Below, one piece after another: positions 1 to 9,024 of a DNA stretch of 64,000 nucleotides. The stretch comes from Paenibacillus sp. SC116 (GTDB lineage: Bacteria > Bacillota > Bacilli > Paenibacillales > Paenibacillaceae): positions 2,104,777 through 2,168,776 of the forward strand of contig NZ_JANIOF010000001.1 of assembly GCF_024733555.1 (NCBI RefSeq), read 5' to 3'. The notes beneath the pieces were generated by a model. The model searched no databases. It was not told where the DNA came from and saw only the letters and a program-made list of their open reading frames with translations. Each line of letters opens with the position of its first letter. Position 1 is the first letter of the stretch. The position numbers and the translations under genes were made by a program.

Positions 1-2
1 CG

Positions 3-1748
3 CATCGTCTCGATGAGCGAAATATTAACGAGCTGCATATCGTTCAACATGTTCCTCTGGATTCGAAAGAAGTTCGACCTTCCTTGTACACTTCACGCTA
101 CGCGATGGTCGGTGATGAGCACGTCCCAATGATGGAAGTGTATATTGCTGATATCGATAATCAGGAATCGATACGAGTAGAAGCCGATCCTGTTGTGGCT
201 ACTAGTCCTACTGCTTTCGCATCTATTGTGCCGTTATCTGGATGGTCGGCAGACAGTAATCAGGCCTACTACAAACTTGTAGCCAGAGACTTCAAATCGG
301 CACAGCTTATCCTCGTTCAAGCTAATACCGGTGAAGCGAGAGTCATTGTAGAAGAAACAAGCGAAACCTTTATTTTCTCTCATTTATATCACAACGGAAA
401 CTTCTCCTTATACTTTGGTTATCTAGAGATCAATTCATCATTAAATCCTAATTTCCAACTACTGCAAGACAATTCGCTCATTTGGCTGTCTGAACGAGAT
501 GGTTACGGCCATCTGTATGTGATCGACTCCTGTACAGGGCAAACACGAAGAGCCCTAACAGCCGGCAACTGGAACGTACGACGACTCATTGCCGTTGACG
601 AAGAACATGGCTGGGTATATTTCACGGCAAGTGGACGGGAAGCTGGAAGTGACCCATATTACCAGCACCTATACCGAGTTCAACTAGACGGATCATCCCT
701 GACTCTTCTTACACCTGAAGACGCCAATCATAGTGTGCTGCTCTCTCCTGACTTCACTTATTTTATAAACACGTATTCTCGTGTGGATCTTGCCCCTGTC
801 TCTGTACTGCGCAGTGTAGACGGAGATTGCACCCGCGAGCTGGAGTGTGCCAACATACAGCCATTGTTGGATAAAGGCTATCAACTGCCAGAACGTTTCA
901 CCGTTAAGGCCGCAGATGGTGTCACTGATGTATACGGCATTATCATTAAACCCGCTAATCTCGATCTAGCACAAATGTATCCTGTTATCGATCATTACTA
1001 TGCTGGATCTCAAGTCATTCAAACACCGAAGTCGTTCAACTTAACGGCCTTAGAAACTGGCGGAGCGCAGGCACTCGCTCAACTAGGTTTTGCCACCATC
1101 ATCATGGATGGCAAGGGGACCCCTTTCCGTTCACGTGAATTTATCGATGTAGCAGCAGGAAATATGGGCGATGGCGCTGGACTCAACGACCATGTAGCAG
1201 CCCTTCCTCAATTAGCGGAAATGTACCCTTTCCTAGATATCGAACGTGTAGGAATCTGGGGCAGTTCTGGTGGTGGTTATGGCGCGGCACGTGCTATTTT
1301 AAAATATCCTGATACGTACAAAGCTGCCGTTGCCTCGGCAGGAAACCACGACCAACTGATGTACATCAATATGTGGGGAGAACATTATCAAGGGTTGCTT
1401 GATCCACGGTATCCGAATCGCTATGCGAACCAAGCAAATGCGGATTTGGCTGCGAATTTGAAAGGCAAGCTGCTGCTCGCACATGGCGATATCGACGATA
1501 ATGTCCATGTCGGCCAAACGTTACGATTAGCAGATGCGCTGATTAAGGCGGATAAAGATTTCGATCTACTTATTATGACTAATGTCGGGCACGGCGTTGC
1601 TGAAGAACCGTATTTTATCCGTAGAAAATGGGACTACTTCATAAGACACTTGCTAGGGGTAGAACCACCTCGACTTCCTGCACATTTACCTGCCAATGAA
1701 GGGCAATTTGCTGTAGTAAAGTCTAATGTATTGGAAGCAAGTATTTGA
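3..1748 (+). CDS. S9 family prolyl oligopeptidase / DPP IV-like serine peptidase, 5' end outside window
   Basis: The reading frame is open from the left edge, so only the C-terminal ~581 residues are visible; a TTG at 84 is internal. The first half matches the DPP IV N-terminal beta-propeller style (for example the DEHVP and WLSERDGYGHLY segments). The second half is an alpha/beta-hydrolase peptidase domain. The nucleophile motif is GSSGGGY (Ser codon near 1266), followed by the acid motif HGDIDDNV near 1485 and the catalytic His in NVGHGV near 1590. Members cleave dipeptides or short oligopeptides after Pro or Ala. No signal peptide can be judged because the start is missing. The next gene begins 43 bp downstream on the same strand. 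The family call is firm; substrate is unknown. Confidence 0.88.
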   Translation, partial: HRLDERNINELHIVQHVPLDSKEVRPSLYTSRYAMVGDEHVPMMEVYIADIDNQESIRVEADPVVATSPTAFASIVPLSGWSADSNQAYYKLVARDFKSAQLILVQANTGEARVIVEETSETFIFSHLYHNGNFSLYFGYLEINSSLNPNFQLLQDNSLIWLSERDGYGHLYVIDSCTGQTRRALTAGNWNVRRLIAVDEEHGWVYFTASGREAGSDPYYQHLYRVQLDGSSLTLLTPEDANHSVLLSPDFTYFINTYSRVDLAPVSVLRSVDGDCTRELECANIQPLLDKGYQLPERFTVKAADGVTDVYGIIIKPANLDLAQMYPVIDHYYAGSQVIQTPKSFNLTALETGGAQALAQLGFATIIMDGKGTPFRSREFIDVAAGNMGDGAGLNDHVAALPQLAEMYPFLDIERVGIWGSSGGGYGAARAILKYPDTYKAAVASAGNHDQLMYINMWGEHYQGLLDPRYPNRYANQANADLAANLKGKLLLAHGDIDDNVHVGQTLRLADALIKADKDFDLLIMTNVGHGVAEEPYFIRRKWDYFIRHLLGVEPPRLPAHLPANEGQFAVVKSNVLEASI

Positions 1749-1791
1749 GTATTTGCTCACACAAACCTAGTGTTGAAATGGAGAGTTGCAT

Positions 1792-3132
1792 ATGGAAGTA
1801 AAGCTTATCGGGAAACGTAAATTTTTAGTGACGGTTATGCTTTGTTCATTGTTTATCGGGAATAGCGTACTAAATGCATTTGGAAGCAGCCCTTCCCAGC
1901 AAGAGCAACAATCAGCAGTTGCTGCCCAACAATCTAAGGCTCCGACGACTTCGTCTAAGCAGACAGCTGTAACATTCCCTGCCCTTAAAGGCCCATATAA
2001 AGTGGGAACGGAGCGGTTTCATTGGATCGATAAATCCCGCCCTGAAACATTCACAGCAGATAAAACGGATCATCGTGAGCTGATGATTCAAGTCTGGTAT
2101 CCTACTAACGCATCAAGTGCCTCACATAAGCTCGAACCCTATGCAACTAATCCAACAGCACTGGCGAAATTTTATGAAGACTATACGAAAATACCCGCTG
2201 CTCAATTTTTATCTTTACTCACTACTACCACTCATTCCTTGATCAAAGCACCTATCGCTGAAGCGAAGCAAAAACATCCTGTGCTCGTCTTATCGCACGG
2301 CTTCGGGATGCTTAATGATACGTATCGATTTATTGCAGAGCCACTAGCAAGCCAAGGCTACATCGTTGTAAGTGTGCAGCATACGTATAATTCATTAATA
2401 ACCACATTTCCTAATGGAAAAGTTGCAACTTTCAACGGATCTAATAGCGACAGTACCTCTCACATGGATCGATTGATAACGAAAGTATGGGTGAAAGATG
2501 TTCAATTTGTATTGGATCGTCTAGAACAACTTGCAGAGAAGAAGAGCTATCACATATGGAAGCAGGCCGATCTGAGTAGAGTTGGAATGCTCGGTCATTC
2601 CTTTGGCGGTGCTACAGCTGCTCAAGTAATGCTGCAAGATGATCGTGTAAAGGCAGGTATCAACATGGACGGCGGCTTCTTTGGCAAGGTGATTCCTGAA
2701 ACGGGAATTCCAGGCCCATTCATGCTGATGAGCGCTGGCTACGATGGATTAAAAAGTTTAGAGAGTATCGATCCAAAGCAAGCCGCAGCAGCACAAGGGG
2801 TAGATGAAAAGAAATTGACAGAAATGTTGAAACATGTGATCGCACGCTATAAGCAGGCAGTACGCTTTAGTTATTCCGTATCCTTCCGTCATGCAGACCA
2901 TGGAACATTTTCGGACACCCCGTTAATTTCCTTTCCATCTGTATCGAACGATGCTGCCAGATTACAGACCGTGTATCGTACTCACAGCAATATTAATGCA
3001 TATACATTGGATTTCTTCGACCATTTCCTAAAAGAAAAGCCAACGAAACTGCTGGATGGAAAGAACAAAATTGAAGATGTTAAGGTAGACATCGGAGAAC
3101 ACGTAAAAACGAAAATAGAAACATCCAAGTAA
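1792..3132 (+). CDS. Secreted alpha/beta hydrolase, platelet-activating-factor acetylhydrolase-like (copy 1)
   Basis: Protein of 446 aa. I take ATG 1792 because GGAGAG lies six bases upstream; a TTG at 1786 abuts that site and is unlikely. A basic N-terminus and hydrophobic stretch (about residues 5-25) suggest export, followed by a Gln/Ser/Thr-rich linker. The body has the lid/oxyanion segment VLVLSHGFG, the nucleophile elbow GMLGHSFGGA near residue 268, and a late His-rich motif HADHGTF that fits the catalytic His. This is the arrangement of PAF-acetylhydrolase-like lipases and esterases. The next gene is a close paralogue, so the pair is a tandem duplication. The true substrate (phospholipid or another ester) cannot be read from sequence. 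Confidence 0.82.
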   Translation: MEVKLIGKRKFLVTVMLCSLFIGNSVLNAFGSSPSQQEQQSAVAAQQSKAPTTSSKQTAVTFPALKGPYKVGTERFHWIDKSRPETFTADKTDHRELMIQVWYPTNASSASHKLEPYATNPTALAKFYEDYTKIPAAQFLSLLTTTTHSLIKAPIAEAKQKHPVLVLSHGFGMLNDTYRFIAEPLASQGYIVVSVQHTYNSLITTFPNGKVATFNGSNSDSTSHMDRLITKVWVKDVQFVLDRLEQLAEKKSYHIWKQADLSRVGMLGHSFGGATAAQVMLQDDRVKAGINMDGGFFGKVIPETGIPGPFMLMSAGYDGLKSLESIDPKQAAAAQGVDEKKLTEMLKHVIARYKQAVRFSYSVSFRHADHGTFSDTPLISFPSVSNDAARLQTVYRTHSNINAYTLDFFDHFLKEKPTKLLDGKNKIEDVKVDIGEHVKTKIETSK

Positions 3133-3148
3133 AATTCATTCAAATTGG

Positions 3149-3182
3149 AACCTTCTCGGTAATTAACGGGGAGGTTCTTTTT
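3149..3182 (+). terminator. Rho-independent terminator after hydrolase copy 1
   Basis: A nine-pair stem (3149-3157 with 3168-3176, some G-U pairs) around a ten-base loop is followed by CTTTTT. It lies 17 bp after the stop of the first PAF-AH-like gene, so the second copy probably has its own promoter. Confidence 0.7.
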
Positions 3183-3331
3183 ATGTTCATAAAAAGTACA
3201 CAGCGTTGCGCGATAATAAGAAGTAAGAGGACAACCCTCAAAGCATATGGCATCCATTAGCATCAACCTCTTCACATCTAGATCAGTCAAAATGTTCCAT
3301 TGTACATTCTATTATTAAAAGGAGGAACGAT

Positions 3332-4711
3332 ATGAAGTCCCAGATGACGATGGAAAGGAAAAGCAAATTGCTGCTGCTCACCCTTCTTTGTTCCTTGTTT
3401 GCCTTCAACAGTGCAAGCCAAGCACTTGGAAATGATGGATCACTGCAATCGGAAGCTGCAGCTGAAGCCTCAGCATCCATCACTGCTGCAACAGCAGTTG
3501 ACACGACGACAGCAACATCCAAACCTACGTCCCATTCGACAGCTACGCCTGCAACTGTTCAGTTCCCTTCGCTTACAGGGCCATATCAAGTGGGCACCGA
3601 GACATTCCATTGGATTGATAAATCTCGTCCAGAAAGATTTACAGCTAATAAAAACGACCATCGCGAACTCATGATCCAAGTCTGGTACCCGACGAAAGCA
3701 ACAAGTGCCATTTACAAACGGCAACCATTCTCAGACGATCCAAAAGCACATGCTAGAGCGTTCGAAAGCTATGCGCAAGTTCCAGCGAGTACATCTATGC
3801 CCTTGTTTCTATCAACCACTCATTCTCTGATTAAAGCTCCTATAGCACAGAATAAACAAAAATATCCGGTGCTTATTTTTTCACACGGATTCGGCGCTCG
3901 CAATGATTCCTATCGATTTCTCACAGAGCAGCTCGCAAGCCAAGGTTATATCATCGTAAGTGTACAACATACGTACAATTCATTCCTTACTCAATTCCCA
4001 ACAGGGAAAGTCGCACCATTCGTAGGCAATGAAATAGATAACTACGCCTACATGGACCGATTAATTGCGAACGTATGGGTCAAAGATATTCAATTCGTGC
4101 TGGATCGTCTAGATGAGCTAGGACAGAAAAATAAAGATGCTATCTGGAAGCAGCTCGATCTTAAGCGAATTGGGATGCTTGGTCATTCGTTCGGTGGTGC
4201 GACTTCTGCTCAAGTGATGCTGGCAGACAAACGCGTCAAAGCAGGAGTTAATATGGACGGAAGCTTTTATGGAAAAGTCATTCCTGATACGGGTATACCA
4301 GGACCCTTTTTGTTTATAGGGGCTGGTGATGCAGATGGATTGCAAAATATGGAGAACATCGACCCTAAAGAGCTTGCAGCCGAACATGGAACAAGCGTTG
4401 AAGAAGTAAAAGAACTGCTGAACTATTCGAGCAAACGTTATAAACAGGCGCTGCGTCATAGTTATTCCTTATCTTTCAAACATGCGAATCATGAAACATT
4501 TTGTGATTTTCCAATCCTTATGGAGCAGTTCGGGCAAATTGAGGCCTCTAACCTAAATTCCGTATCACGCCACCATCGTATTATTAATGAATATACATTG
4601 GACTTCTTTAATCATGTTCTGAAAGGCAAACGTACCACGCTGCTGAGCGAAAATAAAAATAAGTATGAGGATATCACATTAACAATCGGGGAGGGTTTGA
4701 AAGAGAAATAA
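3332..4711 (+). CDS. Secreted alpha/beta hydrolase, platelet-activating-factor acetylhydrolase-like (copy 2)
   Basis: Protein of 459 aa with a strong AAAGGAGG site seven bases before the ATG. It has the same plan as the preceding gene: a hydrophobic leader (about residues 9-27), an Ala/Thr-rich linker to about residue 75, a conserved GPYQVGTETFHWIDKSRPE opening, LIFSHGFG, the elbow GMLGHSFGGATS, and HANHETF in the position of the catalytic His. The two proteins share long identical stretches throughout and clearly arose by tandem duplication. Differences concentrate in the leader/linker and the C-terminal third. The likely role is an extracellular lipase or esterase. The exact substrate is unknown. 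Confidence 0.82.
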   Translation: MKSQMTMERKSKLLLLTLLCSLFAFNSASQALGNDGSLQSEAAAEASASITAATAVDTTTATSKPTSHSTATPATVQFPSLTGPYQVGTETFHWIDKSRPERFTANKNDHRELMIQVWYPTKATSAIYKRQPFSDDPKAHARAFESYAQVPASTSMPLFLSTTHSLIKAPIAQNKQKYPVLIFSHGFGARNDSYRFLTEQLASQGYIIVSVQHTYNSFLTQFPTGKVAPFVGNEIDNYAYMDRLIANVWVKDIQFVLDRLDELGQKNKDAIWKQLDLKRIGMLGHSFGGATSAQVMLADKRVKAGVNMDGSFYGKVIPDTGIPGPFLFIGAGDADGLQNMENIDPKELAAEHGTSVEEVKELLNYSSKRYKQALRHSYSLSFKHANHETFCDFPILMEQFGQIEASNLNSVSRHHRIINEYTLDFFNHVLKGKRTTLLSENKNKYEDITLTIGEGLKEK

Positions 4712-4815
4712 GAAACTAGCCGACCACATTATCTTCATCTGTCATTCTATTTTGGACAATTGTAGAAACATACTTTAATGTATAAATTTAAAGTAAAAAT
4801 TTAGGAGGTTATATA

Positions 4816-5613
4816 ATGAAAAATAAAAATCGATTAAAAACTGGAATACTCTCTATTCTCGCTCTCTTCCTACTAGTAACATCGAGCCCTGCTGCCCATG
4901 CTCATGGATATCCTGAACCTACTTATCCCGAACCAGGTTGGATCAGATACGATGATGTTTACGGTGAGATTTATTATTTTGGAGATGGATATCACAGAAC
5001 CACTCACGCCCGAAATTACATGGGCGGTGTATCGACTGTAGATGATACACAAGGAAAAGGGTTCCGCTTTAATTTTACCGGTTCCAAGATTCGTCTCATA
5101 ACGTCAATGTCTCCTGAGCATGCCAAAGATCTTACCCTCATCCTAGATGGAGTGGAATATCCTTATTCGCAATTCGCTCAAATAAATAGCTGGCAACAGC
5201 ATTCGTTTGTCAAAACCGATCTATCTAACGGCGAGCATTCATTGCTCGTAATCGGAAAATCAGCTGGTAGATTAGCCTTAGATGCGGTCGATCTTGATGA
5301 AAATGCAAAACTGTATTACTATGATGGTTTTCATCCGCTAGTCATTCCAGGCGATTCGCAAGTAACGTTAAGCTGGTACCCAATCCCCCGCGCCGTATCC
5401 TATACGATCGAGCGAACGAATACCTACACTGGACAAGTTACTACCGTAAGCAGTGCTGTATATGGAACTCAATTTGTGGATACAGGTTTGGAGAACGATC
5501 TCCAATACAAATATCGACTTTACGCAAAAGTCGATAACCATAGAGTCATAATATTCTCCAAGCTGTACTCTGCCATCCCAAGAAAACCACTCCCTTCTTT
5601 ACTCCCGAATTAA
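4816..5613 (+). CDS. Secreted beta-rich protein with a carbohydrate-binding-like and a fibronectin III-like domain
   Basis: Protein of 265 aa with TAGGAGG upstream. A clear signal peptide (KNKNRLK, then about 18 hydrophobic residues, AHA cleavage region) is followed by a proline-rich spacer. Residues ~50-165 look like a galactose-binding or CBM-type beta-sandwich (KGFRFNFTGSKIRLIT, LTLILDGVEY, GEHSLLVIGK). Residues ~175-260 read like a fibronectin type III module (VTLSWYPIPRAVSYTIERT, then a Y-R-L-Y-A strand). No catalytic motif is visible. A role in surface or polysaccharide binding is inference. It lies at the end of the secreted-hydrolase group and is followed by a bidirectional terminator. 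Confidence 0.65.
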   Translation: MKNKNRLKTGILSILALFLLVTSSPAAHAHGYPEPTYPEPGWIRYDDVYGEIYYFGDGYHRTTHARNYMGGVSTVDDTQGKGFRFNFTGSKIRLITSMSPEHAKDLTLILDGVEYPYSQFAQINSWQQHSFVKTDLSNGEHSLLVIGKSAGRLALDAVDLDENAKLYYYDGFHPLVIPGDSQVTLSWYPIPRAVSYTIERTNTYTGQVTTVSSAVYGTQFVDTGLENDLQYKYRLYAKVDNHRVIIFSKLYSAIPRKPLPSLLPN

Positions 5614-5695
5614 TTGTACGAAATACAAATAACCCATAATTTAACAGTCTGTTGATGCGTTCATATATGTATCGCTATTATCTATGAATATAAAT

Positions 5696-5750
5696 AAGCC
5701 GCTGTATAAAATGGTTCGGAATGACCATTCGACAGCGGCTTTACTATTTT
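5696..5750. terminator. Bidirectional terminator between convergent genes
   Basis: AAGCCGCTGT (5696-5705) pairs with ACAGCGGCTT (5732-5741), with a smaller inner stem. A-rich sequence lies on one side and T-rich on the other, so it can stop both the secreted-protein gene (plus) and the convergent gene ending at 5813 (minus). Confidence 0.75.
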
Positions 5751-5812
5751 AAATGTATACCTTATCAAGAAACAGAACAACCAGCTCTAAAAGTTAACGT
5801 TCAGAGATACTG

Positions 5813-6274
5813 TTAAAACGGCCCTGCTCCCACTGCTGCAATTCCGTTAAATGTAGCTGGTCCAATTAGTGTGTTTCCTGATGCTGCGGAAGAAGAAATA
5901 AACAATGTATATCTAATTTGACTCGCATTCACATCGGTCGCAGGAGGGAAATCAGTTGCTGTAATGCTAATGGGAAGATCATTAGAAAAAACAGTAAGAA
6001 ACGATTCTGTATATATAAGTGTGCCTGAGCCAAATGTTTCAGTGCCATTCCGTTCGATACTAACTAGGATATTTGGTTCTTCAGCAGAACCAAGTGACAC
6101 CCCCACCGTTCCTGATAACCATACCCTTACATCTCCGGCTTGTGCTGTTCCAGCGATCGCTGTTGTAATTAGTCCAACATCTCCGATAAGTATGGGGGTA
6201 TCTTCTATTGGTAATATACCTGTATCCGTATTACTTAACTGTGAAAGTCGCATATCTAACACTTTAAAAGCCAT
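5813..6274 (-). CDS. Hypothetical beta-rich protein, possibly spore or cell surface
   Basis: Protein of 153 aa. The start is set at 6274 because AAAGGAGGG lies six bases upstream of that ATG; an in-frame ATG at 6301 lies upstream of the ribosome site. There is no signal peptide. The sequence is rich in Ala, Gly, Ser, Thr and Ile with alternating hydrophobic residues (DVRVWLSGTVGVSLG, ILVSIERNGTETFG, IRYTLFISSSAASG), as in a compact beta-sandwich. The style recalls exosporium or spore-surface proteins of Bacillales, but I cannot name a family with certainty. It stands alone between the bidirectional terminator and the Nudix gene. Confidence 0.55.
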   Translation of the reverse strand: MAFKVLDMRLSQLSNTDTGILPIEDTPILIGDVGLITTAIAGTAQAGDVRVWLSGTVGVSLGSAEEPNILVSIERNGTETFGSGTLIYTESFLTVFSNDLPISITATDFPPATDVNASQIRYTLFISSSAASGNTLIGPATFNGIAAVGAGPF

Positions 6275-6420
6275 AGCAATCCCTCCTTTATTAGTAACCA
6301 TCCTATTAATAAAAGAGAGATAAAGTGATAGATCGTTAGCTTATATACAAGTCCATTTTAAAAAAGGGCAAAGATCAACTGCTCGTAACCATACTAGTTT
6401 CAGCAATATAGCCTGTGTCT

Positions 6421-6912
6421 CTATGTACTCATTACTCGTTCCACATAGTACTTCTCAATACTGTTAATCGCTGCTTGATGCTCTTTATCCCACACCAAGC
6501 TTATTTCAAAAGTACCCAGTTGAAAAAACAAGGGAAAACGACTTCGAAACCAATCTTGCATCGGCAGCTCAAGTGCCTTATCCTTTTCAATCCATAGCAG
6601 TTCACCTTCTGGCGGATGCTCTAATAACTCTCCTTCAAAGGAAGTAGCTAAATAGTTGAACACCATTGATCGCAATCCTGTCTCAGGCTCACAATATTCT
6701 GCTAATCCTTTGTAAATGATGTCCGTTACAATTAGCCCCGTTTCTTCTCTTACTTCCCGTATTGCACCATCTACGATGCTCTCCGGATAGTCAACCTTGC
6801 CGCCAGGAGCTATATATCCTGGAAACCCACGTTTCGTTGGGCGGTTTATTAAAAGAACTTTATCGTCTTTCTCGATCATACACATCGTGTACAGTTCATG
6901 ATTTACCTTCAT
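6421..6912 (-). CDS. Nudix (MutT-like) hydrolase
   Basis: Protein of 163 aa. The Nudix box is intact, starting GGKVDYPE and ending REVREETGL (about residues 37-60), which supplies the metal-binding glutamates used to hydrolyse nucleoside diphosphates linked to another moiety. The preceding strand CMIEKDDKVLLINRP and the later GELLWIEKDKALELPM match 8-oxo-dGTP diphosphatase-like members. Nothing fixes the substrate. It lies 13 bp downstream of the gene starting at 7471 on the same strand and is probably cotranscribed with it. Confidence 0.85.
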   Translation of the reverse strand: MKVNHELYTMCMIEKDDKVLLINRPTKRGFPGYIAPGGKVDYPESIVDGAIREVREETGLIVTDIIYKGLAEYCEPETGLRSMVFNYLATSFEGELLEHPPEGELLWIEKDKALELPMQDWFRSRFPLFFQLGTFEISLVWDKEHQAAINSIEKYYVERVMST

Positions 6913-6925
6913 GCACGAATCTCCT

Positions 6926-7471
6926 CTATAATCTTATCCACTCATCCTCATAATCCTCTACGATTCCACGCTCGTCCACTTTTAAAATAGCTGTATATCC
7001 ACTTTCGATAGAGCGATATCGATACGTTGCATGATTTATTCTAGTATATTCTTGTTTCAATGGTTGAACATCAAATTCAGGAAAGCGAACCCAAGCTGTA
7101 ATAACCTCAGCCGACTCACCAACTGCTAATTGTAAGCGCCGAATTGGTAGTATATTGGTAGATGGAGTTATACCAATATCAATATCTTTAGCATCAGATA
7201 CCCCTTCCATGACTTGCCCATCCCTTGTCCAACAACCATTCCCATCACGTGAAATTATCACTGTATTGCTCATGGACTCGTTCCGGTAATACAAATGCAC
7301 TTCTTCGGTACTTCCCGTTTGATCACAATTCACAGTGTACTCTACAAAATACCGTTCTCCTTCGTGCACACGAATCACTTTCCCTGTAATTTCAATCGAT
7401 GACTCCAGTTCTAAACTGCAATATTCCATACCATTATCCAGCAATTGATTCCATACTGCGATATGCTTCAT
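6926..7471 (-). CDS. Putative glycolipid-binding domain protein (DUF1089-type)
   Basis: Protein of 181 aa with AGGAG eight bases before the ATG. The pattern (an N-terminal W...GMEYCSLEL, GKVIRVHEGERYFVEYTVNCD, a central DGQVMEGVSDAKDIDIGITP, and a C-terminal YRSIESGYTAILKVDERGIVEDYE) matches what I recall of the putative glycolipid-binding domain family, whose fold resembles lipoprotein-carrier proteins. It has no signal peptide and the cellular role is not established. It probably forms a two-gene unit with the Nudix gene 13 bp downstream. Confidence 0.7.
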   Translation of the reverse strand: MKHIAVWNQLLDNGMEYCSLELESSIEITGKVIRVHEGERYFVEYTVNCDQTGSTEEVHLYYRNESMSNTVIISRDGNGCWTRDGQVMEGVSDAKDIDIGITPSTNILPIRRLQLAVGESAEVITAWVRFPEFDVQPLKQEYTRINHATYRYRSIESGYTAILKVDERGIVEDYEDEWIRL

Positions 7472-7664
7472 AGCTGTCAGCTCCTGTTCATTTCATTCCT
7501 TAAGTAGACGTCTATTGGTTCATGCACGATTAGTAGAATTTACTACTGCCTTTGCTCAGGCTTAGGTAGCTGCTATCTTCTCATTTTTGTCTATTGATTG
7601 ATTTTGGACAAATCTGCATTTAAAATTAACCCTTTAACGATGGACAAGGGGCTATTACGACAAT

Positions 7665-7777
7665 TGTGCAGTTATTTTCGCTCAATTTTCCGTTTTAGGC
7701 CTATTTCTCCTAAAAAGCCTGCACTTTTGTCGCAAATGTTCTAAATCATGCATGTTCCAGCAAAAATAACTGCACTT
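7665..7777. repeat. Palindromic element with nested inverted repeats
   Basis: The arm 7665-7682 (TGTGCAGTTATTTTCGCT) is nearly an exact inverted copy of 7759-7777 (AGCAAAAATAACTGCACTT). Inside it a second pair TTTTAGG/CCTAAAA (7693-7699 and 7709-7715) forms an inner hairpin. There is no coding sequence. It looks like a small dispersed palindromic element of about 110 bp. It sits directly against the point where the peptidase E remnant loses homology. Copy number elsewhere cannot be judged from this window. Confidence 0.55.
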
Positions 7778-7841
7778 TTGCGCATATCCAAATTACAGGG
7801 TTGGAGAAACCTCCACCGCCCATTGCAATAATTTGCTTCAT
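7746..7841 (-). pseudogene. 5' remnant of a peptidase E-like gene
   Basis: From the ATG at 7841 (with GTGAGGA upstream) the frame reads MKQIIAMGGGGFSNP, which is the characteristic N-terminus of peptidase E / S51-type proteins (usually MxQIIAMGGGGFSMEP). Similarity stops after about 14 codons. The frame then runs through the right arm of the palindromic element and ends at 7746. About 200 codons of the normal gene are missing. I did not find the rest nearby. The N-terminal match is distinctive but short. Confidence 0.6.
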
Positions 7842-7910
7842 CTTATTCCTCACCTAGTCGATATGGAATTTTGCCTTCTTGCTGTTTGCTCTTATTTGTT
7901 ATCTATCAAG

Positions 7911-8786
7911 TTAGCAGTAATCTTTCATACCGCACTCAAATGCTTCTGGATCATTGTTATCCACCCCATGCAGGGCTTCCTGCAAAGCAAATGTACTGCG
8001 ATAAAAACGAACACGCTCTGAAATATCCTCGCCGTCTGGATACAACCGAATGCATTCCTCATAGAACTCTTCTCCGTAGCCAGCAAGGATACCAGCTAAG
8101 TCATAGGCAGGATCACCTAATCCAGAACCGCCGAAGTCGATAATTCCCGATATCGCACACGCATCTGCATCCCATAAAATATTGCCTGTACCAAAATCCC
8201 CATGAATAAGCGTTTGCTTAACGGCATGATTTTTCTCGTTATCTAAGAAGACTCTGAAGTTGTGAGTAACCTTCTCTTTCGCATCATTCCTCATATAGGA
8301 GAATAATTTTTTCTCAATACTTTCATATAATTGTTCGACCATTTCAAGTATTGATTTTCTTTCTTGTTTAAAAATAGGTTCAATAAGCTCTCCTTTAGTT
8401 CCATGCAGCTCTATAAGGAAGGTTACAAGTTGAGAGGCAATCCGATGCCGCGCTTCTTTATCTTGTACACGATCTAATTCTTCTTTCCAGAAAGGTGCTC
8501 CAGCAATAAGTCGGTATCCCGTAAATACTTGACCAGGAACCATCGAGTCAAAGGATACATACTTCGGTACAGGAATAGGGAGGGGAGTTTGGTGGCAAAT
8601 AGCCTCTAGCAGTTCCGTCTCTCTTTTCAACTGTCGGATGCCTTCTTCATATTTAGGAAAGCGAAATACGAGTGAGTTGTTAATGATGACAACATCGTTG
8701 TTTTGCCCGATCGTATTCGGCTCAATATGCTCAATAACTAACTCAGGATACTTCTGTTCAATTAACTTCTTATATGAGGCAATCAT
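7911..8786 (-). CDS. Aminoglycoside phosphotransferase (APH) family kinase
   Basis: Protein of 291 aa. The start is set at 8786 (MIASYKK) because AAGGAG lies seven bases upstream; frames further upstream have no ribosome site. The kinase fold is complete: IGQNNDVVIINNSLVFRFP (nucleotide-binding strands), the catalytic loop LIHGDFGTGNILWD, and the metal site GIIDFGGSGLGDPAYDLAG. APH-family enzymes phosphorylate hydroxyls on aminoglycosides, macrolides or small metabolites. The overall look is APH(2'')-like, but family membership does not prove resistance. It is transcribed divergently from the purine-type operon starting at 9025. Confidence 0.8.
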   Translation of the reverse strand: MIASYKKLIEQKYPELVIEHIEPNTIGQNNDVVIINNSLVFRFPKYEEGIRQLKRETELLEAICHQTPLPIPVPKYVSFDSMVPGQVFTGYRLIAGAPFWKEELDRVQDKEARHRIASQLVTFLIELHGTKGELIEPIFKQERKSILEMVEQLYESIEKKLFSYMRNDAKEKVTHNFRVFLDNEKNHAVKQTLIHGDFGTGNILWDADACAISGIIDFGGSGLGDPAYDLAGILAGYGEEFYEECIRLYPDGEDISERVRFYRSTFALQEALHGVDNNDPEAFECGMKDYC

Positions 8787-8922
8787 CGGCATACTCCTTG
8801 TCCAACATGTATTTTCTTTCCGAATTTCCGAAAAAAATCTTGCCGAGATATCGATCCATTCTACTTCGTTCAACATTATTTTTTTCGTTTCGATAAAAGA
8901 ACTTTTAATCTAGCAATAAATA

Positions 8923-8950
8923 ACGACAATATTTTTTTAATCCTTATACT
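8923..8950 (+). promoter_or_regulatory. Possible sigma-A promoter for the purine-type operon
   Basis: ACGACA (8923-8928) and TATACT (8945-8950) are separated by 16 bp, about 75 bp upstream of the nucleoside phosphorylase start. The -35 is imperfect. I saw no purine-riboswitch-like core in the leader. Confidence 0.35.
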
Positions 8951-9024
8951 ATCATAAAGAAAGGAGGTATATGGAAATTGTTAATATAAATTAATATCTT
9001 CAATGTAGAAAGGATGTTAGGTAT

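Noticed and set aside
7911-8786. Aminoglycoside resistance gene
   Set aside because: The APH fold is clear, but most chromosomal members act on unknown substrates; no resistance context is present.
8971-8994. Seven-codon leader frame with AAGGAGG just upstream, ahead of the nucleoside phosphorylase
   Set aside because: Spacing of the ribosome site to the ATG is only three bases, the peptide shows no regulatory codon run, and no attenuator hairpin follows.
8787-9024. Purine riboswitch upstream of the phosphorylase operon
   Set aside because: I searched the leader by eye for the conserved loop and stem pattern of the purine aptamer and did not find it.
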